A stretch of 64,000 nucleotides of DNA, taken from NCBI RefSeq assembly GCF_001955535.1, contig NZ_MPVN01000003.1, forward strand, positions 582,053 through 646,052, written 5' to 3'. A program made the position numbers and the translations under genes. Below, piece by piece: positions 43,589 through 51,640 of the stretch. The DNA is from Paenibacillus sp. FSL H7-0326 (lineage in GTDB: Bacteria > Bacillota > Bacilli > Paenibacillales > Paenibacillaceae). Position 1 is the first letter of the stretch. Each line of letters opens with the position of its first letter. The notes beneath the pieces were generated by a model. The model did no database searches, was not told the origin of the DNA, and saw only the letters and a program-made list of their open reading frames with translations.

Positions 43589-44365
43589 ATGCAAGAAATG
43601 AAAGAGATCGTTAGAATTAATCAATTACAAAAGTCATTCGCCGTCAAAGGAAATGTCATGCCTGTACTGCATGGGATTGATATGAACGTTTATGAGGGGG
43701 AATTTGTAGGTATTATGGGGCCTTCCGGTTCCGGGAAAACGACACTGCTCAATATCGTTTCCACAATTGACGAGCCGACCTCAGGAGACGTTGTAATAGA
43801 TGGGGAAAGTGTGCTGCAAATGAATGAAGCTCAGTTATCCGAGTTTCGCCGATCGAAGCTAGGATTTATTTTTCAAGACTATCATCTATTAGATACGCTA
43901 ACTGTCAAGGAAAATATAGTGCTTCCTCTTGCTCTGGCCAAGATGGACGTGAAAGAAATAGAGCACCGAGTTGAGGCAATCGGGAATCGGTTTGGCATAG
44001 AAAAATTGATGGATAAATACCCTTATCAAATCTCTGGCGGGCAAAAGCAGCGTACCGCAGCATCACGGGCAATCGTTTCCAATCCGAGACTAATCCTGGC
44101 GGATGAACCGACAGGAGCCCTAGATTCACGTGCAGCAACAGATTTGCTGGAAACCATGAATGATCTGAACAGGCAGGAGTTTGCCACGATTCTTATGGTT
44201 ACACATGATGCTTACGCAGCAAGCTATTGCACCCGAGTGCTCTTTATTAAAGATGGCGGTATTTTCGCAGAGCTAGTCAAAGGCAACATGACCAGAAAAG
44301 AGTTTTTTAAAAAGATACTTGATGTGCTGAACGTGCTCGGAGGGGATGCAAATGACGCTGTTTGA
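43589..44365 (+). CDS. ABC transporter ATP-binding protein, Bce/MacB type
   Basis: About 258 residues. Walker A is GIMGPSGSGKTTLLNIV, the Q loop is FIFQDYHLLDTLTVKEN, the signature is YQISGGQKQRTAASRA and Walker B is LILADEPTGALDSRAA, followed by a His switch (MVTHDAY). ATG 43589 has AAAGGAGG upstream. The end overlaps the permease start by 14 bp. Proteins of this kind, with a BceB permease, free cell-wall targets from peptide antibiotics. Confidence 0.95.
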   Translation: MQEMKEIVRINQLQKSFAVKGNVMPVLHGIDMNVYEGEFVGIMGPSGSGKTTLLNIVSTIDEPTSGDVVIDGESVLQMNEAQLSEFRRSKLGFIFQDYHLLDTLTVKENIVLPLALAKMDVKEIEHRVEAIGNRFGIEKLMDKYPYQISGGQKQRTAASRAIVSNPRLILADEPTGALDSRAATDLLETMNDLNRQEFATILMVTHDAYAASYCTRVLFIKDGGIFAELVKGNMTRKEFFKKILDVLNVLGGDANDAV

Positions 44366-47300
44366 TCTGGCAAGGAAAAATATTCAGGGTAATTTCCGAA
44401 GTTACTTCGTTTATTTTTTTTCCATGTTTGTAAGTACGGTCATTTTTTATATTTTCGTTTCTCTTCAGAATAGTACAGAAATCATCAGATCAATTGAATC
44501 ATCGGAAAGTATGAAATCTATTTTTTTTATCGCCTCCATAGTCCTGATCTTGTTCGTTTCAGTGTTTATCTTGTATTCGAATCAATTCTTTACCCGGAAA
44601 CGGAAGCAGGAGGTGGGGCTTTACGCGCTACTGGGGTTACCTAAACAAACGATTGGGAAACTACTGTTTTATGAAAACCTATTGATTGGTACGATTGTGC
44701 TGGTCTTAGCAGTTATGGTTGGAACCCTATTATCAAAGCTGTTCTCCATGATGTTGGCGAGGTTGCTCGGCGTTAATGTCGACATTAGCATTTCAATTTC
44801 ATTTCCAGCAGTAGCAAGTACAGTCATTGTGTTCATGATCATTATTCTGATTACGTCACTGCAAGCTTACAGACTGATTTACCGATTCCGGTTGATCGAG
44901 TTGTTTAGGGCAGAACAGGAAGGTGAGAGTGAATCGCGAGCTTCCATCATTTCTGCGTGTGCTGCGGTCCTTATCTTGTCAATCAGTTATGCGATTGGTT
45001 TAAGGGAGTTCACAAATACTGAACAGATACTAACCAACCTAGGAATGATGACGGTTGGAATCATTTTGGGCACTGGACTTATGTTTTCATCATTTGTCAT
45101 TTTTATGCTGAGATTGATGAAAAGCCGTAAGCAGCATTACTTTAAAGGTATGAATTTGGTTATTACCTCAAATCTTGTATACCGGATGAGGGGCAATGCC
45201 CGTACGTTCACCATCATTTCCATCTTGTCGGCATTGGCTTTATGTGCATTTAGTTTTGGATTGAGCACCTACCACACCTACGAACATTCTGCGCGTTTGG
45301 CTGCTCCATTCAGCTACATGTTTGTCAGTCAAGACGAAGCTTTCAATAAGCAAGTGGACGATATCATTAAAAGAGATGCCGAACATCCTGTCACTGCGCA
45401 GGTGGAGATTTCAGTCGTTCAACTTAACGGTTATTCTTCCAATAACGAAATTATATCAAACAAACAGCTAGCCAATAACGAGCAGCCCATCAAAGTGATA
45501 TCGATGAGCGGATATAACCAAGCTGCAGAAGCACTAGGCATTCCCCAAGTTAATGTAACGGAAAGCGATCAAGCGATTGCAATTCGCCCGATGTTTACCG
45601 AACATGAGTGGGCAGATTATGATGGTGAAACCATCTCTCTGCAGCTGTCCTCTCAGCAGTTAACCTTGGCTTATACAGATATGACGATTGAGCGAATCGT
45701 GAACTGGAGCTATCCGGATAACATGATCGTAGTAGCTGACGAATTATACAAATCCGTAGAACGGCAAAGTACGCCTGTAAATTATATTGGATATGCGGTA
45801 GAAGAACAAAAAACGACGAAAAAAACCTCCGATACGCTTGCCGACATAGCAACACCGGAATCCAAGATGTCCTCGTACTATGCCGAGTATCGTGTAGGAA
45901 TTGAAAATGCGGGGTTGAATGTATTTATTCTTGGTTTTCTTGGGCTTGTGTTCCTCCTTGCATTGGGTAGTGTCCTTTATTTTAAGCAATTGACTGAAGC
46001 TACAGGTGATATTTCCCGCTATGATATTCTCAAGAAGATTGGTGTGAGTAAAAAGGAAATCAGAACGTCCATCATCAAGCAAAACGCTGTAGTTTTTATG
46101 CTCCCGCTGCTTGTTGGAATAGTCCACTATGTTGTCATTTTCACCTGGATGAGAAGGTTGTTCGGAGGATTGGGAGGCATCAGCCTTTTGGAGCCGATAC
46201 TGATCTGTATAAGCATCTTTTTGGTGATTTATATGTTCTATTTTATATTGACCATAGGTTCGGTCAGCAAACTCCTCATCGGGGAAGCATTACATTCCAG
46301 CCGTCTCGCTTTACTTGGTATAGTAGCAGGTATCCTAATACTCGTTGGGTTCCTCGTCTGGTTGGCTCCGGAACCACTGAAAGAAGCTGATGATCGAGGT
46401 ATAAGCGATGTTCACTTTGATTTACCTAAACCGAAAGGGGATTACGTAATCGGCGTTACAGAGCTTCACTTGGTGGACACGGAAAGAATAGATCCATGGG
46501 TGAACCAACTCCAGAGGGAACTTATGATCAGTATTTGGTATCCGGCTGAAAAAGAAAGCGGACAGCGGGCAGCATATATGCATGAGGGTGCGGCTATGCA
46601 TTACGATGAAGAAGAAATCCCATCGATTGGTCTGGATCCTGGGACGATTGATTTATCGGGCATCGATACGCATGCATGGCTGGATGCACCTGCCGTTGCT
46701 AAAAAAGGAGGATGGCCAGTGATTTTCTTCTCACCAGGAGGCACTGTACCACGAAGTTTTGGCACTATTCTAGTTCAGGAGCTGGCTAGCCAGGGGTATG
46801 TTGTTATCACAATAGATCACACACATGAATCTTCTGTAGTCGAATTTCCCGACGGGCGGATCGTAAAGGGAACATTACCGGAGATTAATGCTGAAACGGT
46901 GCTAAAGATGATAGATGTACGAGTTGATGATGTGCGATTTGCATTGGATCAATTGGAGGAGATGAGGACCGGGAGTAATATCGATGCAGAGCAGAAGGGA
47001 TTGCCTCAAGGGTTGCCTGAAACGCTTGATTTGTCAAAGGTAGGCATCTATGGGCACTCCGCAGGAGGTGCGACAGCAGCTCAAACGATGTATGAAGATG
47101 ATCGGTTCGATGCGGGAATTGATATGGACGGAACTTTAGGGCATATGCCTAACCATCCACTTCCCGTGGCTCAACATGGTCTAGATCGTCCCTTTATGCT
47201 GCTTAACTCCGGTATCAATGATGAGGGGAAAGTGGACTCGCATTTGACTGCTGAGGACCGGGGTATGTTCTGGAGCCGAACAAGCGGATGGAAATTCGAT

Positions 47301-47549
47301 TTAAGTATACCGAACGGAGCGCATTTTACCTTCACTGATTATCAGTACCTGTTACCTCAGATTGCGATGAAGCTGAGTCTCTCCAGGCAGGTGATCCATC
47401 AAAGCATAGGCCCCGTTGATCCTCAGCGAGCACTTGATGCCCAGAGGGAATATGTATCCGCGTTTTTTGATTATCACTTAAAGTCTATCTCGCAGCCCTT
47501 GCTAGAGTCATCTACATCATCATACGCAGAGGTTAAAATAATTAAGTAG
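44352..47549 (+). CDS. BceB/FtsX-type ABC permease fused to a PAF-acetylhydrolase-like alpha/beta hydrolase
   Basis: This is a single unbroken frame of about 1065 residues. Residues 1 to about 650 are a BceB-type permease: N-terminal helix, FtsX region with 4 helices, a large outside domain (about 310-510) and the last helices including YMFYFILTIGSVSKLL. After one more helix (LALLGIVAGILILVGFLVWL) comes a hydrolase of about 370 residues. It has ELHLVDTERIDPW, the Ser nucleophile in GIYGHSAGGATAA (about 903), Asp in GIDMDGTLG and His in IPNGAHFTFTDYQ (about 991). ATG 44352 has GGAGG 8 nt upstream. Usual BceB proteins end before the hydrolase. The hydrolase would lie outside or inside depending on helix count; outside is plausible. 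Confidence 0.9.
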   Translation: MTLFDLARKNIQGNFRSYFVYFFSMFVSTVIFYIFVSLQNSTEIIRSIESSESMKSIFFIASIVLILFVSVFILYSNQFFTRKRKQEVGLYALLGLPKQTIGKLLFYENLLIGTIVLVLAVMVGTLLSKLFSMMLARLLGVNVDISISISFPAVASTVIVFMIIILITSLQAYRLIYRFRLIELFRAEQEGESESRASIISACAAVLILSISYAIGLREFTNTEQILTNLGMMTVGIILGTGLMFSSFVIFMLRLMKSRKQHYFKGMNLVITSNLVYRMRGNARTFTIISILSALALCAFSFGLSTYHTYEHSARLAAPFSYMFVSQDEAFNKQVDDIIKRDAEHPVTAQVEISVVQLNGYSSNNEIISNKQLANNEQPIKVISMSGYNQAAEALGIPQVNVTESDQAIAIRPMFTEHEWADYDGETISLQLSSQQLTLAYTDMTIERIVNWSYPDNMIVVADELYKSVERQSTPVNYIGYAVEEQKTTKKTSDTLADIATPESKMSSYYAEYRVGIENAGLNVFILGFLGLVFLLALGSVLYFKQLTEATGDISRYDILKKIGVSKKEIRTSIIKQNAVVFMLPLLVGIVHYVVIFTWMRRLFGGLGGISLLEPILICISIFLVIYMFYFILTIGSVSKLLIGEALHSSRLALLGIVAGILILVGFLVWLAPEPLKEADDRGISDVHFDLPKPKGDYVIGVTELHLVDTERIDPWVNQLQRELMISIWYPAEKESGQRAAYMHEGAAMHYDEEEIPSIGLDPGTIDLSGIDTHAWLDAPAVAKKGGWPVIFFSPGGTVPRSFGTILVQELASQGYVVITIDHTHESSVVEFPDGRIVKGTLPEINAETVLKMIDVRVDDVRFALDQLEEMRTGSNIDAEQKGLPQGLPETLDLSKVGIYGHSAGGATAAQTMYEDDRFDAGIDMDGTLGHMPNHPLPVAQHGLDRPFMLLNSGINDEGKVDSHLTAEDRGMFWSRTSGWKFDLSIPNGAHFTFTDYQYLLPQIAMKLSLSRQVIHQSIGPVDPQRALDAQREYVSAFFDYHLKSISQPLLESSTSSYAEVKIIK

Positions 47550-47607
47550 TCTTATGTGAAAGAGAGAAACAGAACAAACAGTATCTTAAGAAATGTTAAT
47601 TGATAAC

Positions 47608-47720
47608 AGCAAGGAGCAGTTGGCTGGATAGCAGCTGCTCCTTGAGGTAACGGGCAGGTTAGTTGTCGAGGGACAAGAACATGGGCCTATAACCGATTAG
47701 ATAAATATCTAACTGGAATT
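47608..47720. repeat. Composite of repeat A copy 3 and repeat B copy 5
   Basis: AAGGAGCAGTTGG/GCAGCTGCTCCTT forms a hairpin, then GGTAACGGGCAGGTTAGTTG (repeat A in another order), directly joined to TGTCGAGGGACAAGAACATG and ACCGATTAGATAAATATCTA (repeat B). The direct join shows the two families are linked. Confidence 0.78.
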
Positions 47721-47932
47721 TACGGCTATTTCATTAAGCTATACCAGCTAATAGCTTGTCAAGATTACCAGCAAAATGAACTTAAGTCATGTGGAATAGT
47801 AAAAATAAGCATGACAAATCACCCTCCAATTTCCTAGTTTTGGAAAATTATACCAACATAAGTGGTTAGGCAGTGCGGAAAGGTTCTTTACTTTTCAGGA
47901 TAACATAAAGCCTAGAGAAGGGGGACAAATGG

Positions 47933-48130
47933 GTGGTCATATCCCTTTTAGAAAATGCAATTGAACTTCACTTGTTATTAAATATACATCTAGTTAGCGG
48001 GGAATTTTATACGGGTAAACCCAATTGGACACCCGATCCTAATGTAATAGTAATAGAAACAGAAGATGCCAACATGATTGATATATCAGTATGGTCAATT
48101 AAGCGTGTTAAAGTCATTAATAAAATTTAA
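47933..48130 (+). CDS. Small hypothetical protein (65 aa)
   Basis: The GTG start at 47933 follows AGAAGGGGGA. The sequence LHLLLNIHLVSGEFYTG, VIVIETEDANMIDISVW and SIKRVKVINKI looks like a small all-beta (Sm-like) fold, but I cannot assign a family. Confidence 0.5.
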   Translation: MVISLLENAIELHLLLNIHLVSGEFYTGKPNWTPDPNVIVIETEDANMIDISVWSIKRVKVINKI

Positions 48131-48720
48131 CATACCCAAAATTCCTTAATTGCTGCAGCAATCAGGTTAGAAAGGATAAATAGTTGGCGATTACCGACGT
48201 CGTGAGCTAGAGGGGGGAGTTTTTTGGTGGAATTCACCGTTTAGGAGCTTGGGAGGGATAATCACCAAGTTTCCCCTTGAAGAGTGACCAAATAAAATAA
48301 GGCAGATCGCAAAAACTTACGATCTGCTACTTGTTTATTCTTTTAGTCCCGAAACTCGACCAATCGTTTGCTGCTATCATCCCACAGTCGCTATTGAAGC
48401 ACCCGTAGATCTAATAAAATTTCGATGGCAAGAGCATCATCCATGGGGGCGTTGCTCTTAAAGTATCTGCTGCAAGTTATAGTTCAACACCATACCCGTA
48501 TTCTATGGCGGGATCCTATTAGGTAACTTACTTACTTGTGTCATTCCTTAAATTACTCGGATCGGCTGCTTTTGGCTGCAAGTCCTGTTTCGAATAATAA
48601 TTAATAATGTCATCAATAGTAGCAAATGGGACATTTATATTTGAATCACTTGTAATTATCTTGATATAAAACCACTTTTCTGATGTATTTACATCTTTAA
48701 TTTTAGCATGGGGTGACTTT
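48131..48720. other. Gene-poor stretch with a hairpin and a possible relic
   Basis: A hairpin (GCAGATCG at 48302-48309, CGATCTGC at 48320-48327) looks like a terminator. On the minus strand about 48535-48715 an open run reads KIKDVNTSEKWFYIKIITSD and NVPFATIDDIINYYSKQD but has no ATG or ribosome site; it may be a gene remnant behind the HU gene. Confidence 0.4.
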
Positions 48721-48993
48721 TTAGTTTAATGCTTCTTTTAAAGCAATTCCTGCCGTGAATACTGGAATGTTACCTGCCGGAAGTGACACCTTTTCGCCGG
48801 TTTTGCTGCTTTTTCCCGTGCGTGCTTTACGATAGCGTACATTAAATTTTCCAAAGCCGACTAGTTCAACTTCTTTTCCTTGCTTTAAGGCTTCAAATAT
48901 GGAGTCCAGCACTTGTGTAACAGCTTTTTCGGAGTTCTTTTTTGAAAAACCACTAGACTTATACACTTCTTCTATTAATTGTTCTTTATTCAT
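48721..48993 (-). CDS. HU family DNA-binding protein
   Basis: The 90-residue protein matches HU: MNKEQLIEEVYKSSGFSKKN, VELVGFGKFNVRYRKARTGK and VSLPAGNIPVFTAGIALKEA. The arm motif usually reads RNPxTGE; here it is ARTGKSSKTGEKV, with the proline replaced. GTGAGGTAGTG gives a ribosome site. It may be an accessory nucleoid protein rather than the main HBsu, given the divergent arm. Confidence 0.95.
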   Translation of the reverse strand: MNKEQLIEEVYKSSGFSKKNSEKAVTQVLDSIFEALKQGKEVELVGFGKFNVRYRKARTGKSSKTGEKVSLPAGNIPVFTAGIALKEALN

Positions 48994-49105
48994 TCACACT
49001 ACCTCACTTCTATGATTATAGATTATGAAAATGAAAGGACTCATGTATGGATGCTAGTAAAAATAAACAAAAAGCTCTCCCACGATTAGGAAAGCTTGAA
49101 AAATT

Positions 49106-49309
49106 TCAATCTATTTTAGAAACGTTCTCAGCCTGAGGTCCGCGATTGCCTTGACCCACATTGAACTGAACGCGTTGACCTTCATCTAATGATTTGAAAC
49201 CATCACCAACAATCGCACTGAAATGAACGAATACATCATTTCCGTCTTCGATTTCGATAAAGCCAAAGCCTTTATCAGCATTAAACCATTTAACTGTACC
49301 TGTTTGCAT
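49106..49309 (-). CDS. Cold-shock protein (CspA/CspB family)
   Basis: The 67-residue single CSD domain has RNP1 KGFGFIEI and RNP2 VFVHFSAI, with MQTGTVKWFNADKGFGFIEI at the start and GPQAENVSKID at the end. It binds single-stranded nucleic acid as an RNA chaperone. AGGAGGAATTCT precedes the ATG. It is divergent from the integrase gene. Confidence 0.97.
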   Translation of the reverse strand: MQTGTVKWFNADKGFGFIEIEDGNDVFVHFSAIVGDGFKSLDEGQRVQFNVGQGNRGPQAENVSKID

Positions 49310-49350
49310 AGAATTCCTCCTAAAATAAATTTAACCATAACCATTTGTTT

Positions 49351-49451
49351 TGACTGCTAATATATATTAGCGGTCATTAGGTGTTATCAATGCATACAAG
49401 TTGATGTCCGCTAATGTTTAGGTTAAAATAATAATACCATGTCCGCTAATG
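49351..49451. repeat. Four 11-bp half-sites upstream of tyrosine recombinase
   Basis: TGACTGCTAAT (49351-49361) and its inverse ATTAGCGGTCA (49366-49376) face each other across ATAT. Two direct copies TGTCCGCTAAT lie at 49405-49415 and 49440-49450. Inverted arms with a short centre resemble tyrosine-recombinase core sites; an operator is the alternative. Confidence 0.6.
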
Positions 49452-49477
49452 TAAGTCAAGATTTGGAGGCTTTGCTA

Positions 49478-50401
49478 ATGAGAGAGTCGACGGGGATTTC
49501 AGAACAGGGAGAGCAGACGATTCAGGATTTTATTTATGTCCTCAACACCCTTGGGAATTTGAATCCCAAAACATTAAAAGAATACGCAAGCGACTTGAAA
49601 CATTTTATCAGTTGGTTTGAGAAAGCCGACCATCCAGAGGAAGAGGTAGAGGTTATATTCCGAGTAGAAGAAGTTGCTGTTTCAACACTCATACGATATC
49701 GAGATTACGCGCAAAAAGTGATGAAATTGAAACCAGCAACCATTAACCGAAGGCTTATAACCCTGAAACGTTTTTTTGAATGGGCCATGTCGGAGTCCAG
49801 GATTCTCCATGACCCTTCCAAGCCCATCAAATTGATTCCTGAAGAAAGGGTAAGCCCACGGCAGATGACAGATAAAGAAGAAGCTGCATTACTCTCTGCA
49901 GCTAAGAGCGGAGGTTCTTATCGAGATCATACTATTCTAATCGTGATGCTTAACACCGGCCTACGAACAATGGAGTTATGCAATTTGGCCCCCGGAGATA
50001 TACAAATCGGAACACATAGCGCTCAGCTTATCGTTAGATCGGGAAAACGGAATAAACAGCGTGAAGTACCTTTGAACGATACGTGTAGATTTGCTTTAGA
50101 AAAATATTTAGAGTCACTCCCTCCAGACAGTCAATATTTGTTTCCTTCAGAGAAAACCGGTGACCGCTTGACTGAACGCGCTTTAAGGCATTTAATTCAG
50201 AAATATGTAAAAGCATCGTTGCTTGAAGGAATAAGCGCCCATGATTTAAGGCACCGGTTTGGTTATGTGATGGTAGAAAATACACCGTTGCACCGTTTGG
50301 CACAAATTATGGGACACGACAATCTAAACACAACGATGATTTACGTCAAGGCGATGCGTGCGGATTCCAAATTAAAAGTAGAAAAAACCGCGTTGGAATA
50401 A
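49478..50401 (+). CDS. Tyrosine-type site-specific recombinase/integrase
   Basis: About 307 residues. The N-terminal SAM-like core-binding domain (NLNPKTLKEYASDLKHFISW) is followed by a catalytic domain with Arg in LNTGLRTMELC, Lys in VRSGKRNKQREV, HxxR in SAHDLRHRFG, His in AQIMGHDNLN and Tyr in TTMIYVKA. All five key positions are present, so it should be active. ATG 49478 was chosen because TTTGGAGG lies 9 nt upstream; ATG 49439 has none and falls in a half-site repeat. No phage or conjugation genes are adjacent. Confidence 0.9.
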   Translation: MRESTGISEQGEQTIQDFIYVLNTLGNLNPKTLKEYASDLKHFISWFEKADHPEEEVEVIFRVEEVAVSTLIRYRDYAQKVMKLKPATINRRLITLKRFFEWAMSESRILHDPSKPIKLIPEERVSPRQMTDKEEAALLSAAKSGGSYRDHTILIVMLNTGLRTMELCNLAPGDIQIGTHSAQLIVRSGKRNKQREVPLNDTCRFALEKYLESLPPDSQYLFPSEKTGDRLTERALRHLIQKYVKASLLEGISAHDLRHRFGYVMVENTPLHRLAQIMGHDNLNTTMIYVKAMRADSKLKVEKTALE

Positions 50402-50519
50402 CTAAATTTATAGTCTCTCTGTGCAGTAATGCAGATGATAAGTGCCCTAATAAGTCCACGTTTCTCCGAATTAAACACTAGGATTTGATGAACGATTAAA
50501 GATCGTATTCCAAAGCAAG

Positions 50520-50596
50520 TGTACAACCGAAGTCGAATTAGATAGACATCTAACTGGAGTTTTACGGCATTATTTCATTAAGCTAACGGGCAGGAT
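50520..50596. repeat. Repeat fragment shared with repeats A and B
   Basis: CCGAAGTCGAATTAGATAGACATCTAACTGGAG followed by TTACGGC, TTCATTAAGCTAACGGGCAG. It matches 47692-47743 in order, then repeat A start. Confidence 0.7.
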
Positions 50597-50708
50597 TCAC
50601 TTGATGCATTATAGCTGCAGAATCTTTTGGAGAGTTTCCTTAGAATAACTCATTGAAACAATGTTTATCTGATAAGAAAAATCCTTTTATTAAAAATTGA
50701 TAAAACGT

Positions 50709-50788
50709 TACAATGGCCAGTACAACGGGAAGCGAAGCCGCGAGGTGGAGCCAATCCTAAAAAGCTGGACTCAGTTCGGATTGCAGGC
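50709..50788 (+). rRNA. Isolated 80-nt fragment of a 16S rRNA gene (non-functional)
   Basis: The stretch carries TACAATGGCCAGTACAACGG, GAAGCGAAGCCGCGAGGTGG, AGCCAATCCTAAAAAGCTGG and CTCAGTTCGGATTGCAGGC, matching Firmicute 16S rRNA around E. coli positions 1235-1315. Both sides leave the rRNA sequence at once. It is a stray piece, not an rRNA gene. Confidence 0.9.
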
Positions 50789-50871
50789 GCAAGGCATTAT
50801 AGTATCAAAATACATAATAAAAATGTCACGGAAAAGATAAGTATTTAGCTTAAAGAAAGAGACGCAAACGT

Positions 50872-51453
50872 CTAAGCTTCTGTTTTAATCGACCCTAGAA
50901 GGAATTTTAAATATTGAAGTGCTTGGACTTTGGTGCCCCCCTTTTGCTTAAAAAAATACCATTCCAATATAAGAAGTGCTGTATTGCAGTAGTGATCAAC
51001 TACAATTTCATAGGGAATATCGTATTGATATCTGCAGCTCTCCATAACAAAGAAATCACGAATTTTAGCGTTCAAATGCATCTTAAAATGATGGTATAAG
51101 AAATCTCTCTCGCTGTGGTGTCGCAGTATGCTTTTTAATATGTTCTGATTGGCTGAAGCCAAATCAAAAGCGCGGTCAAATAGGATATACAAACGTTCTT
51201 CTGAATCCAAGTTACCATAATCATCAAGTTGTATCATGTTATACAGACAGAGCCAAATGTAACTCAGCAAATCAAACTTGTCATCAAAATAATTATAGAA
51301 TGTTGCTCGAGGATAATTACTTCGTTCGCATAATTCATTCACCGTTATTTCATGAAAAGGTTTCTCAGTGAGAAGTTCAAGCGTTGTAGAGGTAAATGCA
51401 TCTAACGTGCGTTGTGCACCTTTAGTCACCTTTTTAGTAAGGTCATACTTCAT
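50872..51453 (-). CDS. TetR/AcrR family transcriptional regulator
   Basis: The 193-residue protein has an HTH in LTEKPFHEITVNELCERSNY and PRATFYNYFDDKFDLLSYIW. The start at 51453 has AAAGGAGG upstream. It is divergent from an Old Yellow Enzyme gene; the dyad GTCTAAACCTAGAC (51489-51502) between them is a candidate operator. Confidence 0.9.
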   Translation of the reverse strand: MKYDLTKKVTKGAQRTLDAFTSTTLELLTEKPFHEITVNELCERSNYPRATFYNYFDDKFDLLSYIWLCLYNMIQLDDYGNLDSEERLYILFDRAFDLASANQNILKSILRHHSERDFLYHHFKMHLNAKIRDFFVMESCRYQYDIPYEIVVDHYCNTALLILEWYFFKQKGGTKVQALQYLKFLLGSIKTEA

Positions 51454-51640
51454 AACAGATATGCCTCCTTTGACACATTTCAATTTATGTCTAAACCTAG
51501 ACGAATCACAGGTTTTGATTCTTGATGGAGATTGGATTGTAGTTTATCGTACTAAACATAGATTTATAAGTGTCTAATATTTTGCATTTGCACTACTCAA
51601 CTAACAACAGGTTATAGAAGGAGATTAAATAAAAAAATAA

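Noticed and set aside
45595..46127. Minus-strand frames inside the permease-hydrolase gene, considered as small membrane proteins
   Set aside because: They are shadows without ribosome sites, and the sense frame is continuous and conserved in type.
49439..49477. Upstream ATG as the recombinase start
   Set aside because: There is no ribosome site before it, and the sequence is a copy of the half-site repeat. ATG 49478 has a strong GGAGG.
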